Shown here: in pieces, positions 51,328 to 61,752 of the stretch
Position numbering within the stretch: the stretch's first letter is position 1
Layout of the letters: every line of letters begins with the position of its first letter
Assembly (NCBI RefSeq): GCF_000427295.1
Contig: NZ_ATNM01000091.1
Span: 62,001-126,000, forward strand
Source of the DNA: Cyclobacterium qasimii M12-11B
GTDB lineage: Bacteria; Bacteroidota; Bacteroidia; Cytophagales; Cyclobacteriaceae
Direction of reading: 5' to 3'
DNA: 64,000 bases
Made by a program: the position numbers and the translations under genes
The notes under the pieces: model-generated
The model's database searches: none
What the model was told of the DNA's origin: nothing
The model's input: the letters and a program-made list of their open reading frames with translations, nothing else

Positions 51328-52026
51328 TTATAAACCTTGAATACTACTCTTATCAATAACGATACCCGAAGACATAGTGCTGGATAAATGAATACTTTTA
51401 AAATAAGTACCTTTAGCAGCGGATGGCTTCAATTTGGAAATGGTAAGAATTAATTCTTCCGCATTTTCCTGGATTTTTTCAGCAGAGAATGAGGCTTTGC
51501 CTACACTCGCATGGATAATACCAAACTTATCTACTTTAAAATCAATTTTACCAGCCTTTACTTCATTAACTGCTTTCCCTACATCCAGGGTTACAGTACC
51601 AGACTTAGGATTAGGCATTAGTCCACGAGGACCTAATACTCTACCTAGTCTACCTACTTTTGCCATTACATTGGGAGTAGTGATGATGACATCAATGTCA
51701 GTCCAACCACCCTCAATTTTTGTAATGAACTCATCCAATCCAACAAAATCAGCTCCTGCTTCTTTGGCTTCTGCTTCCTTATCAGGACTACAAAGTACTA
51801 AAACCTTCACTTCTTTACCAATGCCGTGAGGCAAGGCCACTACACCTCTAACCATTTGGTCAGCTTTTCGTGGATCTACACCTAGACGAATGTCCAGGTC
51901 AATAGAAGCGTCAAATTTAGTTGTTGTTATGTCCTTAACAATGCTAGAAGCCTCCGCCAAGGAATATTGTTGGCTAGGGTCGTATTTAGAAAGAGCTTCT
52001 TTTTTCTTTTTTGTTAACTTAGCCAT
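51328..52026 (-). CDS. rplA: Ribosomal protein L1
   Basis: 232 aa. The signature [20 protein letters not shown] is intact. Forms the L1 stalk at the E site; in E. coli it represses the rplKA unit. Confidence 0.97.
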   Translation of the reverse strand: MAKLTKKKKEALSKYDPSQQYSLAEASSIVKDITTTKFDASIDLDIRLGVDPRKADQMVRGVVALPHGIGKEVKVLVLCSPDKEAEAKEAGADFVGLDEFITKIEGGWTDIDVIITTPNVMAKVGRLGRVLGPRGLMPNPKSGTVTLDVGKAVNEVKAGKIDFKVDKFGIIHASVGKASFSAEKIQENAEELILTISKLKPSAAKGTYFKSIHLSSTMSSGIVIDKSSIQGL

Positions 52027-52035
52027 ATTTACGTA

Positions 52036-52479
52036 TTATTCCTCCCAAGGAGCTTTTCCTGAAACCGTGATCCCCATACTTCTAGCTGTACCAGCTACCA
52101 TTCTCATAGCAGACGATACTTCAAAAGCATTCAAATCGGGCATTTTCACTTCTGCAATTTCTTTTACCTGATCCCAAGATACTGAGCCTACTTTCTTCCT
52201 GTTTGGTTCTGGTGAACCACTTTTCAATTTCGCTGCTTCCAATAACATCACTGCTGCTGGAGGCGTCTTAACGACAAAATCAAAAGACTTGTCCGAATAA
52301 ATCGTAACAAGGACCGGAAGAACCTGGCCCATTTTTTCCTGAGTCCTAGCATTAAATTGCTTACAGAACTCCATTATGTTCAACCCTTTTGAACCAAGGG
52401 CTGGACCAACTGGAGGAGATGGGTTAGCCTGGCCACCCTTTACCTGTAGTTTCAGATAACCAGAGATTTCTTTAGCCAT
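52036..52479 (-). CDS. rplK: Ribosomal protein L11
   Basis: 147 aa. The N-terminal [20 protein letters not shown] and C-terminal [16 protein letters not shown] are diagnostic. Binds the GTPase centre, the thiostrepton site. Confidence 0.97.
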   Translation of the reverse strand: MAKEISGYLKLQVKGGQANPSPPVGPALGSKGLNIMEFCKQFNARTQEKMGQVLPVLVTIYSDKSFDFVVKTPPAAVMLLEAAKLKSGSPEPNRKKVGSVSWDQVKEIAEVKMPDLNAFEVSSAMRMVAGTARSMGITVSGKAPWEE

Positions 52480-52482
52480 TTC

Positions 52483-53040
52483 CTAATCTAGTTTTTCTAC
52501 TTGAATAAAGTTTAATTCTACGGGAGTATTTCGTCCGAAAATCTTAACCATAACGTTAAGTTTTTTCTTATCTTCAAATACTTCCTCAATCATACCCGAG
52601 AATCCACTAAAGGGACCGTCCATTACTTTAACAGTCTCTCCAACTATAAATGGTGTATCCAGTTTTTCCGCAAACTCATCAATCTCTTCAACACGTCCGA
52701 GGATCCTGTTGATTTCTGATTGACGTAATGGCTCAGGGGTTTTGGAAGCCCCCCCTTGGTTTGACCCTAAAAAACCGATTACTCCCGGTATACTTGTAAT
52801 TACGTGATTAGCTTCTCCATGTCCGAGATCCGCATTGACCAAAACATAACCAGGAAAGAAATTTCTTTCCCTTACACGCTTTTTGCCATTACGCATTTCA
52901 TATACTTTCTCAGAAGGTATCAAGACCTCAGGAATAAAATCTTCAAGCTTTTGTCGGGCAATTTCATTGTCCAAATAAGTCTTTGCTTTTTTCTCCTGAC
53001 CTGCCACTACCCTGAGCACGTACCAATTGTGATCTGCCAT
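52483..53040 (-). CDS. nusG: Transcription termination/antitermination factor NusG
   Basis: 185 aa. The NGN domain occupies residues about 1-110 (WYVLRVVAGQEKKAKTYLDN, RNFFPGYVLVNADLGHGEA). A KOW domain ends the protein (VGETVKVMDGPFSGFSGMIE). It binds RNA polymerase and couples transcription to translation or Rho. Confidence 0.96.
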   Translation of the reverse strand: MADHNWYVLRVVAGQEKKAKTYLDNEIARQKLEDFIPEVLIPSEKVYEMRNGKKRVRERNFFPGYVLVNADLGHGEANHVITSIPGVIGFLGSNQGGASKTPEPLRQSEINRILGRVEEIDEFAEKLDTPFIVGETVKVMDGPFSGFSGMIEEVFEDKKKLNVMVKIFGRNTPVELNFIQVEKLD

Positions 53041-53057
53041 CCCGTTATTTAAAATTT

Positions 53058-53246
53058 TTAGAATAAATCATAAAACCATGTCATGATATTTTCGAAAGTC
53101 AAATCGATAAGTCCGATGACCAAAGCGAAAATTAATGAAGCCACCAATACCAAAACAGCACTGTTTTGAAGTGAAGAATACTTTGGCCATGTGACCTTGT
53201 TCCTCATTTCATCAATGGACTCAATTACAAAATTTTTAACATTCAT
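53058..53246 (-). CDS. secE: Preprotein translocase subunit SecE
   Basis: 62 aa, the short one-helix form: an amphipathic segment (ESIDEMRNKVTWPKYSSLQN) followed by one membrane helix (VLVLVASLIFALVIGLI). Stabilises SecY. Confidence 0.95.
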   Translation of the reverse strand: MNVKNFVIESIDEMRNKVTWPKYSSLQNSAVLVLVASLIFALVIGLIDLTFENIMTWFYDLF

Positions 53247-53372
53247 CCTTGTAAAATTTGTTTTTCAAAAGCTCCTTTCACCCTTTAAAGATTAATCAAA
53301 CTCTTGATTATGTCATGTAAAGGATTAACTATTAAGCCTTAACCTCTTCATGGTTTTATCTTCCTTAGATTG

Positions 53373-53443
53373 CACGGGCGGAGAGATTCGAACTCCCATC
53401 AACGGTTTTGGAGACCGCTATTCTGCCATTGAACTACGCCCGT
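53373..53443 (-). tRNA. tRNA-Trp (anticodon CCA)
   Basis: 71 nt. Acceptor stem ACGGGCG / CGCCCGT, anticodon loop CTCCAAA, T-loop GTTCGAATC. The 3' CCA is not encoded. It lies between the tuf terminator and secE, the conserved place in Bacteroidota. Confidence 0.95.
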
Positions 53444-53496
53444 AGGTCTTACGAACCTCTAATAAGGAACGCAAAAGTAGTGAATCTATCCATAAG

Positions 53497-53533
53497 AAAC
53501 AAATGCGATCCCGAAAAATTCAAGATCGCATTT
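53497..53533 (-). terminator. Terminator after tuf
   Basis: On the minus strand AAATGCGATC pairs with GATCGCATTT (53524-53533, 53501-53510) around a 13-base loop, followed by GTTTCTT. The T-run is weak, so some readthrough to tRNA-Trp and secE is possible. Confidence 0.7.
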
Positions 53534-53557
53534 GTAATATGGTCTATTAATAAACGA

Positions 53558-54745
53558 TTAGTCCAAAATTTCAGTTACCTGACCAGCACCTACAGTCCTA
53601 CCACCTTCTCTGATGGCAAATCTTAGTCCTTTTTCCAAAGCAACTGGGTTGATCAATTCAACTTTTATAGTGATGTTATCACCTGGCATAACCATTTCAA
53701 CATTCTCAGGAAGAGTGATCTCTCCTGTAACGTCAGTAGTTCTTAAGTAAAACTGAGGTCTGTATCTGTTAAAGAAAGGAGTGTGTCTTCCACCTTCTTC
53801 TTTGGATAGTACATATACCTCTGCGTTAAAAAGAGAGTGAGGTGTTACAGAACCAGGCTTACAGATGATCATACCTCTTCTGATTTGGCTCTTTTCAATT
53901 CCTCTAAGCAACAAACCAACGTTGTCACCAGCTTCTCCTCTATCTAGAATCTTACGGAACATCTCTACACCAGTAACGGTAGATTTAAGTCCTTCAGCTC
54001 CCATACCAATGATATCAACACCTTCACCTGAATTGACAACTCCTCTTTCGATTCTTCCTGTTGCTACAGTACCTCTACCTGTGATAGAGAATACATCTTC
54101 AACTGGCATCAAGAAATCCTTGTCAATAGCTCTTTCTGGAAGCGGAATGTGATCATCCACAGCTTTCATCAATTCCATTACAGTATCTTCCCATTTGGCT
54201 TCACCGTTAAGCGCTCCAAGAGCAGAACCTGCAATTACTGGGATATTATCTCCATCAAAATCATAGAATGAAAGAAGTTCTCTAACTTCCATCTCTACTA
54301 ATTCAAGTAATTCGGGGTCATCCACCAAATCTACTTTGTTCATGAATACTACCAAAGATGGTACACCTACCTGACGGGCAAGAAGGATGTGCTCTCTAGT
54401 TTGAGGCATTGGACCATCAGTGGCTGCAACTACAAGAATTGCACCATCCATCTGAGCAGCACCAGTTACCATGTTTTTAACGTAGTCAGCGTGACCTGGA
54501 CAATCAACGTGGGCATAATGTCTAGCCTCCGTTTGATATTCTACGTGTGAGGTATTAATTGTGATACCTCTTTCCTTTTCTTCCGGCGCGTTATCGATGG
54601 AAGCAAAGTCTCTTAATTCAGAAAGACCCTTTCTGGCCAACACAGTAGTAATGGCAGCAGTCAAAGTAGTCTTACCATGATCGACGTGACCAATCGTACC
54701 TATGTTTACGTGTGGTTTGGAACGGTCAAAGGTTGCTTTTGCCAT
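53558..54745 (-). CDS. tuf: Elongation factor Tu
   Basis: 395 aa. GTPase motifs [22 protein letters not shown] and NKVDLVDD; domains 2 and 3 follow, ending [15 protein letters not shown]. Carries aminoacyl-tRNA to the ribosome. It is transcribed behind three tRNA genes. A single tuf copy is seen here. Confidence 0.98.
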   Translation of the reverse strand: MAKATFDRSKPHVNIGTIGHVDHGKTTLTAAITTVLARKGLSELRDFASIDNAPEEKERGITINTSHVEYQTEARHYAHVDCPGHADYVKNMVTGAAQMDGAILVVAATDGPMPQTREHILLARQVGVPSLVVFMNKVDLVDDPELLELVEMEVRELLSFYDFDGDNIPVIAGSALGALNGEAKWEDTVMELMKAVDDHIPLPERAIDKDFLMPVEDVFSITGRGTVATGRIERGVVNSGEGVDIIGMGAEGLKSTVTGVEMFRKILDRGEAGDNVGLLLRGIEKSQIRRGMIICKPGSVTPHSLFNAEVYVLSKEEGGRHTPFFNRYRPQFYLRTTDVTGEITLPENVEMVMPGDNITIKVELINPVALEKGLRFAIREGGRTVGAGQVTEILD

Positions 54746-54804
54746 GCGTGAAAATCCTCTGTTTAGTTAAAGATTAAATTTCGTTAAAATTGTTAAATGT
54801 TCAG

Positions 54805-54876
<72 letters not shown>

Positions 54877-54909
54877 TTTTTACATCCAGTTATGCTTCTA
54901 AAAGCATAG

Positions 54910-54982
54910 AGCGGGAGACGAGGCTCGAACCCGCGACCTACAGCTTGGAAGGCTGTCGCTCTACCAACTGAGCTACTCCCGC
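54910..54982 (-). tRNA. tRNA-Gly (anticodon TCC)
   Basis: 73 nt. Acceptor GCGGGAG / CTCCCGC, D-arm GCTCAGTTGGTAGAGC, anticodon loop CTTCCAA, T-loop GGTTCGAGCC. 3' CCA not encoded. Confidence 0.95.
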
Positions 54983-55135
54983 TTATAAAATTGCTTTCCA
55001 ATTTTTCAATTGGTTCACAAATTCTTTATTTAATATTTAGAAACCAAAAATTTCCAGCTTTATAACATAAAATTGTTTGTCGCTGGAATATTTCGTTCTC
55101 TTCTCTTGCTATTTTCCAAAGATAACAAAAAATAG

Positions 55136-55218
55136 TGGGGGAAACAGGATTCGAACCTGTGAAGACATAAGTCAACGGATTTACAGTCCGTCCCAGTTGG
55201 CCGCTTTGGTATTCCCCC
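55136..55218 (-). tRNA. tRNA-Tyr (anticodon GTA)
   Basis: 83 nt with the long variable arm expected of bacterial tRNA-Tyr. Acceptor GGGGGAA / TTCCCCC, anticodon loop CTGTAAA. 3' CCA not encoded. First RNA of the Tyr-Gly-Thr-tuf transcript. Confidence 0.95.
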
Positions 55219-55283
55219 AAAAACTTGATAATTTGTTACTCCTGAAAACCTCTTTTGGATTTCTTTGTTGTCGTAACGGATGG

Positions 55284-55314
55284 CAAAATTATACCCTTTT
55301 GGCAAACATTCAAA
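55284..55314 (-). promoter_or_regulatory. Promoter of the tRNA-tuf operon
   Basis: -33 TTTG (55311-55314) and -7 TAATTTTG (55284-55291) with a 19-base spacer, about 60 bases before tRNA-Tyr. Confidence 0.78.
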
Positions 55315-55377
55315 ATAATCTAAAAAAAAAGTCAGGTTTTTTTCAAAAAGAAAAGTATCTCACTAATCATCAGCATT

Positions 55378-57987
55378 TTAATTATCATTTAAATATGGAG
55401 AAAGATAATACTCTTGGTACTCCCGAATCATTTCATCCTTTTCTCCCCCCTGAATCGACCTTACAAGCTCCAATACTCCTGGCTCATCTATAAATCCAAA
55501 AAGAGACTGAAAAGCAGCCAACCTTACATAATTCAATTTATGAACCCTCGCAAGCTGCGCTAGTGAGGAAATCGCTTCCTCCGTTGGTACTCCTTCTACA
55601 CTTGCGAAAAAATCGCCGTAATACCCTAAAAAATAATACAGCGATTCACCCTCCAGAAGATCCAGTTTTTCTTGCATCCATCCTGCTTGACCTGTAATTT
55701 TCTGAATGGTTAAATAATCTGCCAATGGCGCAAGGATCCGAATGTTCTCCTCCTGTTTTAGGCGGTTAAACAATTCTTCCTTTTGGGTATCATTGCCCTC
55801 CAAATCCAAATAAGCCGTTAAGGCAGCTCCCGACACCTGATACGAGGGGGCATTGATCAACCTGTAAAACAATTGCTCATACTTCCTATTGTCAATCCCA
55901 GCCAATGCTTCGATGGCTGCTGCTCTCACTGCGTTGTTTGGATCTCCTTCTGCCATCTGAAGGATTTTATTCTCCAATTGAACAATGGCATCTGTTGCTG
56001 CTTCTAAGCGATTTAAACGATGCAACGCCAATTCTCTCACCACGTGAAAAGAATCATCCAATGCAAGCTGCATTGTGGGTAAAAAATCCAGGGCTTCACT
56101 ATTGTTGCTTGTTAAACTATCCAGGGCTTCTACTCTTGCCAATCCGGATTGGGACCGGAAAAACTGTTTTGCCAAAAGCTCCCCACCCCTTGTCTCCTCT
56201 CTTACACTCAATATTTCGCTGTACTCGTCAAAAAGAGCCAGCTCTGTGTCTGGCCCATTCTCCAATGCAAATTGCTGACTGGCCTGGTCCATGGTATAGG
56301 TTTGCTCTATGCGTTCACCATCCTTGTAAATGCTTACCTTAAAAGGGATTTTAAAGATTGGAAACCTGGTAATATCTTGTTGTTGCTCAAGTGTCAAGAG
56401 TATATTGTCAGGCTGTGAATAATCCCAATTGATTTTTAACTCCGGATGTCCTGCGGAAAGAAACCATTGGTTAAAAAACCAGTTCAAATCTTTCCCTGAC
56501 ACCTCCTCCAAAGCCAGCCTTAGTTGGTGTACCTCCACACTACTCAAGGCATTTTCTTTTAAATAGAATCTAAGCCCTTCAAAAAACACTTCATCCCCCA
56601 AATACTTCCTTAGCATATGTAAGACCCTGCCTCCTTTGGCATAGGTATGACTATCAAACATGTCCTCGCTGTCTTCATGATAAAAACGGACTAAATCTAG
56701 CTGCTTTTCTTCTGCCTCACCCATGTATTGCTCTATGGCGTTAAAATGATGCATGTCTGCCTCATCCCTGCCTTCCTTGTGCTCAAGCCATAAGTATTCC
56801 GCATAATCTGCAAAGCCCTCATTCATGGTTAAATTAGCCCAGGACTCCGTCGTGACATAATTACCAAACCATTGATGAAACAATTCATGGGCAATGATAT
56901 AGTCCCATTCACTGTCTAAGGCTTCTCGTTCATTCAAGTTAAGGGCTTCCATAAAAATGGACAATGTGGTGTTTTCCATAGCGCCAGAGACGAAATCTCT
57001 TACGACCACCTGATCGTATTTTTGCCAGGGAAATGGCATTTCAAGCAATGAAGAGAAGAAGCGTATCATTTCAGGGGTATTTCCAAAGACCATTTTAGCT
57101 CCTTCCTTGTATTTTGGTTCTACAAAATAGCGCAAGGCTAAACCTTCAATATTTTCTTCAATTGTAGCGAACTCACCTACCACCAATGCTGACAAGTATG
57201 GGGCATGTGGTAAATTCATTTGCCAATGGTCCGTTCTGGTACCATCAGCATTCTTCTGACTATTCACCATCTCTCCATTGCTAAGGCTGATGTATTGATC
57301 TGGTACAGTGAGGTAAAAATCATGGGTTTGCCGCTCATTAGGACTATCTATGGTTGGAAACCACTTTGAACTATGTACCGTTTCTCCCTGTGTCCAAATT
57401 TGAATGGGTTTGTCTTTTACTGCTCCGTCTGGGTTAATAAAGTACAAGCCTTTGGTGTCTGTAATAGCCGCACTGCCTTCTTTGCCTCCCTTCTCTGGGA
57501 AGGCAGTATAGGCAATAGCGATTTGAAGGGTGTCGTACCTACCCATTTTCTCAGGTAAAAACAAAGTCAACTTTTCCTGGTCATAATTGAACGTTAAAGG
57601 AAGATCTTCTCCCCCCTTTAGCATACTGGTACTGTGCACATCAAAATCCTTGGCATCCAAAACCAATGTTTTCTGAGGATAGATTAAGGGCTTTATGGTC
57701 AATATGGCTTCCCCATTTACCGTTTGGGCAGCGTAATCGAAATTAACTTTAAGTGCTGTATGCAACAAATCCCAATCCCTGGTTTTGCTGGCCTGGTACT
57801 CTCTAATTTTTGCCTCCTTCTCGCTAACAAGTGTTTTGTGCGCTGAGCTGACTGCTGTTACAGATGTATCAACTGATGCATTTTGGGAGATGTCCATCGT
57901 TCCGTTTCCAGGCGATGATGTTTTACATGAAATAAAGCAGAGCGATAGGGCCAGAAAACAACCTGAAGTTCTTAAGAGGAATGGCAT
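55378..57987 (-). CDS. M1-family metalloaminopeptidase, lipoprotein
   Basis: 869 aa from ATG 57987; an upstream in-frame ATG at 58023 would add 12 residues. The N-terminus is a lipoprotein signal (LALSLCFISC, lipobox Cys) so it is probably membrane-anchored. An M1 catalytic region follows, with the exopeptidase motif SGAMENTT, zinc motif HELFHQWFGNYVT and the third ligand Glu in NEGFADYAE, 18 residues on. The C-terminal 250 residues look like HEAT-type helical repeats (LPTMQLALDDSFHVVRELAL, VRAAAIEALAGI). It trims N-terminal residues from peptides. Confidence 0.9.
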   Translation of the reverse strand: MPFLLRTSGCFLALSLCFISCKTSSPGNGTMDISQNASVDTSVTAVSSAHKTLVSEKEAKIREYQASKTRDWDLLHTALKVNFDYAAQTVNGEAILTIKPLIYPQKTLVLDAKDFDVHSTSMLKGGEDLPLTFNYDQEKLTLFLPEKMGRYDTLQIAIAYTAFPEKGGKEGSAAITDTKGLYFINPDGAVKDKPIQIWTQGETVHSSKWFPTIDSPNERQTHDFYLTVPDQYISLSNGEMVNSQKNADGTRTDHWQMNLPHAPYLSALVVGEFATIEENIEGLALRYFVEPKYKEGAKMVFGNTPEMIRFFSSLLEMPFPWQKYDQVVVRDFVSGAMENTTLSIFMEALNLNEREALDSEWDYIIAHELFHQWFGNYVTTESWANLTMNEGFADYAEYLWLEHKEGRDEADMHHFNAIEQYMGEAEEKQLDLVRFYHEDSEDMFDSHTYAKGGRVLHMLRKYLGDEVFFEGLRFYLKENALSSVEVHQLRLALEEVSGKDLNWFFNQWFLSAGHPELKINWDYSQPDNILLTLEQQQDITRFPIFKIPFKVSIYKDGERIEQTYTMDQASQQFALENGPDTELALFDEYSEILSVREETRGGELLAKQFFRSQSGLARVEALDSLTSNNSEALDFLPTMQLALDDSFHVVRELALHRLNRLEAATDAIVQLENKILQMAEGDPNNAVRAAAIEALAGIDNRKYEQLFYRLINAPSYQVSGAALTAYLDLEGNDTQKEELFNRLKQEENIRILAPLADYLTIQKITGQAGWMQEKLDLLEGESLYYFLGYYGDFFASVEGVPTEEAISSLAQLARVHKLNYVRLAAFQSLFGFIDEPGVLELVRSIQGGEKDEMIREYQEYYLSPYLNDN

Positions 57988-58082
57988 GTATGTTTTGATA
58001 TTTGATGTTATAAAGAGGATCAATCAATTCCCTGCGACCTTATTGCTAAATCCCAGGCTGTTAATACTTGTTTGTCGCTTGT

Positions 58083-58115
58083 CAAATTTAAAGAAACGAT
58101 CGAAATTAAACCAAA
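58083..58115 (-). promoter_or_regulatory. Promoter of the M1 aminopeptidase gene
   Basis: -33 TTTG (58112-58115) and -7 TAAATTTG (58083-58090), 21 bases apart, leaving a leader of roughly 90 bases. Confidence 0.55.
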
Positions 58116-58370
58116 CAATTCGTTTTATAATCTTTTCCTTCCTACGAATGTCTTTCGCTAACGTTGAAAGGCCGAAAGTAGTTTTTCAAGAACAATACCA
58201 ATAAAGACAATGACCATTCTATTCACCAACTAAGCGCCTTCATATCAGCCAAATTTTATAATTTCTACTACTCAAGAGAATAGAAAATTCAGGCCGATGA
58301 CTGGCAATGCAAGCCATAATTCAGTTTAAAATAGTACTAATCCACTACTATGCGTCATAAAAAGGAAGAC
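58116..58370. other. Divergent intergenic spacer
   Basis: Lies between the M1 promoter and the GT39-like gene. AT-rich; no gene or RNA recognised. Confidence 0.3.
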
Positions 58371-58401
58371 AAATGCTACTATTTCGCTAATTGTAGCATT
58401 T
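58371..58401 (+). other. Hairpin in the leader of the GT39-like gene
   Basis: A perfect 9-bp inverted repeat AAATGCTAC (58371-58379) / GTAGCATTT (58393-58401) with a 13-base loop ends 18 bases before the ATG. It may be an operator, an RNA hairpin masking the start, or chance. Confidence 0.4.
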
Positions 58402-58419
58402 TCCTATTAAATTTATAAG

Positions 58420-59967
58420 ATGCATCGCTTTTCAAAAAACACAAAGCCTTGGGTATTAGGTGGTTTTATACTGCTGAAATTTTTTATGCAGTATGTGCTT
58501 TTAAGCCCTACCTATGAATTACACAGGGATGAATTCCTCTACCTGGATCAAGGACATCATTTGGCATGGGGCTACATTTCCGTTCCTCCACTAACCTCAT
58601 GGTTTTCTGCGGTCATCTATTTCCTTGGCAATGATGCGTTTTGGGTAAAATTCATACCTGCGATGTTTGGTGCATTGACAATCCTTGTGGTATGGAAAAC
58701 TATTGAAGAACTCAAGGGAGATTTATTTGCTTTGGTCCTGGGCGCTACCTGTATTTTATTCTCCAGCCTTTTAAGCGTAAACATCCTATTCCAACCCAAC
58801 TCATTCGACATTCTGAGTTGGACAGCATTTTCCTTTTTTCTCATTAAATATTTCAATTCTGAAAAATCAAAGTTTCTTTTTTTGGCAGCACTGATTTTCG
58901 CTTTAGGTTTTTTGAATAAGTACAATATTCTTTTCCTAATCATCGGTATTTTCCCAGCCATCCTACTGACTTCACAACGGAAAATGTTTTTGAAAAAAGA
59001 GTTTTATCTTGCCATTGCTCTGGGATTGTTTCTAATCAGCCCCAATCTTGTATGGCAATATGAAAATGATTTTCCTGTCGTTTGGCACATGACAGCCTTA
59101 GCAGAAAAGCATCTTGTCCACGTAGATAGGCTAGGATTTTTAAAAGCTCAAATTCGTTTTTTCGCAGGTTCATTAATTGTGATTTTTTCTGCCCTATATG
59201 CACTCTGTTTTCATCCTCCTTATCAGAAATTCAGGGCCTATTTTTGGTCCTTCTTTTTCACTCTTATCATTTTTGTTTCCCTAAGAGCAAAAGATTATTA
59301 CGCCATAGGTCTTTACCCCATTTATATTGCTTTTGGGTCGGTTTACCTTTCAGGGATTTTAAAGAATGACTGGAAATATTATCTCAGGCCAGTACTTATT
59401 GTAATCCCTCTACTGATTTTTATTCCCTTTTATAAAATTTCATTCCCAAATCGAGCCCCTGAATACATCCTAAATCATGGCAGCAGCTATAAAGATTCGG
59501 GTATGCTTCGGTGGGAAGATGGTAAAGACCATACACTTCCACAGGACTTTGCCGACATGCTGGGCTGGAAAGAATTGGCCCAAAAAGTCGATGCCATTTA
59601 CAGGGATTTGGAGCTAAAGGATCCTAACCAAACCCTGGTCCTATGTGACAACTACGGTCAGGCAGGCGCTATAAATTATTACAGCAATGCCTCCATCAAA
59701 GCCGTTTCTTTCCATGCAGATTATATCAATTGGTTTGTATTTGACCATCAATACAAGCACCTGATCAGGGTTTTATATTTTGATGAGAATAATGAAGAAC
59801 TGAAAGAAACAGGCCGCTACTTTTTAAAGGGAGAAATATCGGATTCCATCACAAATCCATACGCTAGAGAATTCAAAACAATGATTTTCACTTTTAAAGA
59901 AACTAAAATTAATATTAACGAGCGGATTAAACATGAAATTGAAACTGTCAAAAAAAGTCAAAAATGA
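58420..59967 (+). CDS. GT39/ArnT-like membrane glycosyltransferase
   Basis: 515 aa. The first luminal loop after TM1 has YELHRDEFLYLDQGHHLAWG, the acidic motif of PMT_2-type GT-C enzymes, and then SVPPLTSWFSAVIYFLG. About ten hydrophobic helices fill residues 10-340 (for example LILFLIIGIFPAILL-like and ALGLFLISPNLVWQ). A soluble C-terminal domain of about 170 residues follows. GT-C enzymes of this type move sugars from polyprenyl-phosphate donors to proteins or lipid A. Acceptor unknown; single-gene unit. Confidence 0.82.
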   Translation: MHRFSKNTKPWVLGGFILLKFFMQYVLLSPTYELHRDEFLYLDQGHHLAWGYISVPPLTSWFSAVIYFLGNDAFWVKFIPAMFGALTILVVWKTIEELKGDLFALVLGATCILFSSLLSVNILFQPNSFDILSWTAFSFFLIKYFNSEKSKFLFLAALIFALGFLNKYNILFLIIGIFPAILLTSQRKMFLKKEFYLAIALGLFLISPNLVWQYENDFPVVWHMTALAEKHLVHVDRLGFLKAQIRFFAGSLIVIFSALYALCFHPPYQKFRAYFWSFFFTLIIFVSLRAKDYYAIGLYPIYIAFGSVYLSGILKNDWKYYLRPVLIVIPLLIFIPFYKISFPNRAPEYILNHGSSYKDSGMLRWEDGKDHTLPQDFADMLGWKELAQKVDAIYRDLELKDPNQTLVLCDNYGQAGAINYYSNASIKAVSFHADYINWFVFDHQYKHLIRVLYFDENNEELKETGRYFLKGEISDSITNPYAREFKTMIFTFKETKININERIKHEIETVKKSQK

Positions 59968-60303
59968 GACAGCAGTGGGATATCGATTGCCAACTTCAGG
60001 CATGAGCCAATATTGAATTAAAATTATAGGACACTGTAAATATTCAAGATTTCAGTCTATCTCAGAGGCAATATAAATACTTATTTAGGCCATATTGGGA
60101 AGGATCTGGTTTTTTGGAATTGTTCTAAACAAAGCATAACTATTGCTACAGTCAGTATCAAGACCAGCATTCAATTGGGGTTATAAATTCTTTTAATCCA
60201 CATTCTCAAAAATTAGCTCCTTTTAAAATTAAGATACTCAGAAGCCAAAACTTTAGAGAAAAGCACAAAAATCGCAGGAATTGCACCATTTTTACCTTTA
60301 AGA
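59968..60303. other. Intergenic region before pyrH
   Basis: AT-rich spacer without a recognisable gene, terminator or RNA. Confidence 0.3.
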
Positions 60304-60335
60304 TTTAGTATTCTAAAAACAAGGATTTATATTTG
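60304..60335 (+). promoter_or_regulatory. pyrH-frr promoter
   Basis: A -7 TATATTTG at 60328-60335 with TTTA at 60304-60307, 20 bases upstream. The leader to pyrH is about 75 bases. Confidence 0.55.
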
Positions 60336-60414
60336 TCGGGCTTATTGAGATCAAAAAATTTTTAATAGTCCTAATCAAGGCCTTTCACTAGTAAAACTGA
60401 AAATAATTCGGAAG

Positions 60415-61125
60415 ATGAAATACAAACGAATACTCCTTAAGCTTAGCGGAGAAGCCCTGATGGGAGACAATAGCTATGGCATTGACTCCAAAAGACTCCA
60501 AGAATATGCTTCTCAAATAAAAAGCGTTCATGACATGGGCGTTGAAATTGCCATTGTAATCGGTGGGGGAAATATATTTAGAGGTGTTCAGGCTGGCAAG
60601 GTAGGCATAGACAGGGTACAAGGTGACTACATGGGCATGTTGGCGACACTGATCAATGCTATGGCCCTTCAGAGTTCTCTAGAGCAAAACGGCATTTTTA
60701 CGCGTCTAATGTCTGGAATTAAAGTAGAAAGTGTCTGCGAACCATTTATTAGAAGAAGAGCAATCCGTCACCTGGAAAAAGGTAGAGTTGTGATTTTTGG
60801 TGCCGGTATTGGCAACCCTTACTTCACAACCGATTCCACAGCTAGCCTAAGGGCAATTGAGATTGAAGCAGAGGTAGTACTAAAAGGTACCCGAGTGGAT
60901 GGTGTTTATACCGCAGATCCAGAAAAAGACCCCACTGCCACGAGATATACCAACATTACTTTTCAAGAGGTTTACGAAAAAAACCTGAATGTAATGGACA
61001 TGACAGCATTTACCCTTTGTCAAGAAAACAACCTTCCAATAATTGTTTTTGACATGAACAAAACGGATAATCTATTGGACCTGATCAACGGCAAAGAAGT
61101 CGGAACTTTGATTACATCTAAATAA
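60415..61125 (+). CDS. pyrH: UMP kinase
   Basis: 236 aa amino-acid-kinase fold. [20 protein letters not shown] at the start, [35 protein letters not shown] and [17 protein letters not shown] are all present. Phosphorylates UMP to UDP. It is followed by frr after 8 bases, a common pair. Confidence 0.97.
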   Translation: MKYKRILLKLSGEALMGDNSYGIDSKRLQEYASQIKSVHDMGVEIAIVIGGGNIFRGVQAGKVGIDRVQGDYMGMLATLINAMALQSSLEQNGIFTRLMSGIKVESVCEPFIRRRAIRHLEKGRVVIFGAGIGNPYFTTDSTASLRAIEIEAEVVLKGTRVDGVYTADPEKDPTATRYTNITFQEVYEKNLNVMDMTAFTLCQENNLPIIVFDMNKTDNLLDLINGKEVGTLITSK

Positions 61126-61133
61126 CTTAACTC

Positions 61134-61694
61134 ATGGAAGAGATCCAGCTATACTTAGACGAGGCAAAATCGCTAATGGATAAATCGATTCAGCATACTG
61201 TTGCTGAATTGGTAAAAATAAGGGCAGGAAAAGCAATGCCTAATTTTCTTGATGGAATAATGGTTTCTTATTACGGAAACCCTACACCACTTCAACAAGT
61301 AGCTTCAGTTACAACACCTGATGCAAGAACCCTGGCCATCAAACCATGGGAGCCAAAGTTAATCCCAGAAATAGAAAAAGCAATCATCAATTCAGATCTT
61401 GGCTTGAACCCTCAAAACAATGGAGAAATGGTTTTATTGACCATCCCACCACTAACAGAGGAAAGAAGAAAAGGACTGGTAAAGCAGGTTAAAAACGAGT
61501 GCGAAAATGGTAAAATAAGTATAAGAACCATTAGGAAAGACACCAACGATGCATTAAAAAAACTCCTCAAAGATGGTGCTGCAGAGGATGAAGTAAAAAG
61601 AGCAGAGGACATCGTTCAAAAAATGACGGACAACCACTCTATAAAAATTGATGAACTCTTCACTAAAAAAGAAGTAGAAATAATGAAAGTTTAA
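61134..61694 (+). CDS. frr: Ribosome recycling factor
   Basis: 186 aa. The three-helix bundle plus beta domain shows VKIRAGKAMPNFLDGIMVSY, TTPDARTLAIKPWEP, NPQNNGEMVLLTIPPLTEER and IRTIRKDTNDALKKLLKDG. Splits post-termination ribosomes together with EF-G. Confidence 0.97.
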   Translation: MEEIQLYLDEAKSLMDKSIQHTVAELVKIRAGKAMPNFLDGIMVSYYGNPTPLQQVASVTTPDARTLAIKPWEPKLIPEIEKAIINSDLGLNPQNNGEMVLLTIPPLTEERRKGLVKQVKNECENGKISIRTIRKDTNDALKKLLKDGAAEDEVKRAEDIVQKMTDNHSIKIDELFTKKEVEIMKV

Positions 61695-61719
61695 CGCTTT
61701 CAACATCAAACAAATAATC

Positions 61720-61752
61720 AAGCCCTGCATTTAAAATGTCAGGGCTTTTTTT
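61720..61752 (+). terminator. Terminator after frr
   Basis: AGCCCTG (61721-61727) pairs with CAGGGCT (61740-61746), then seven T. It is 26 bases past the stop. Confidence 0.87.
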
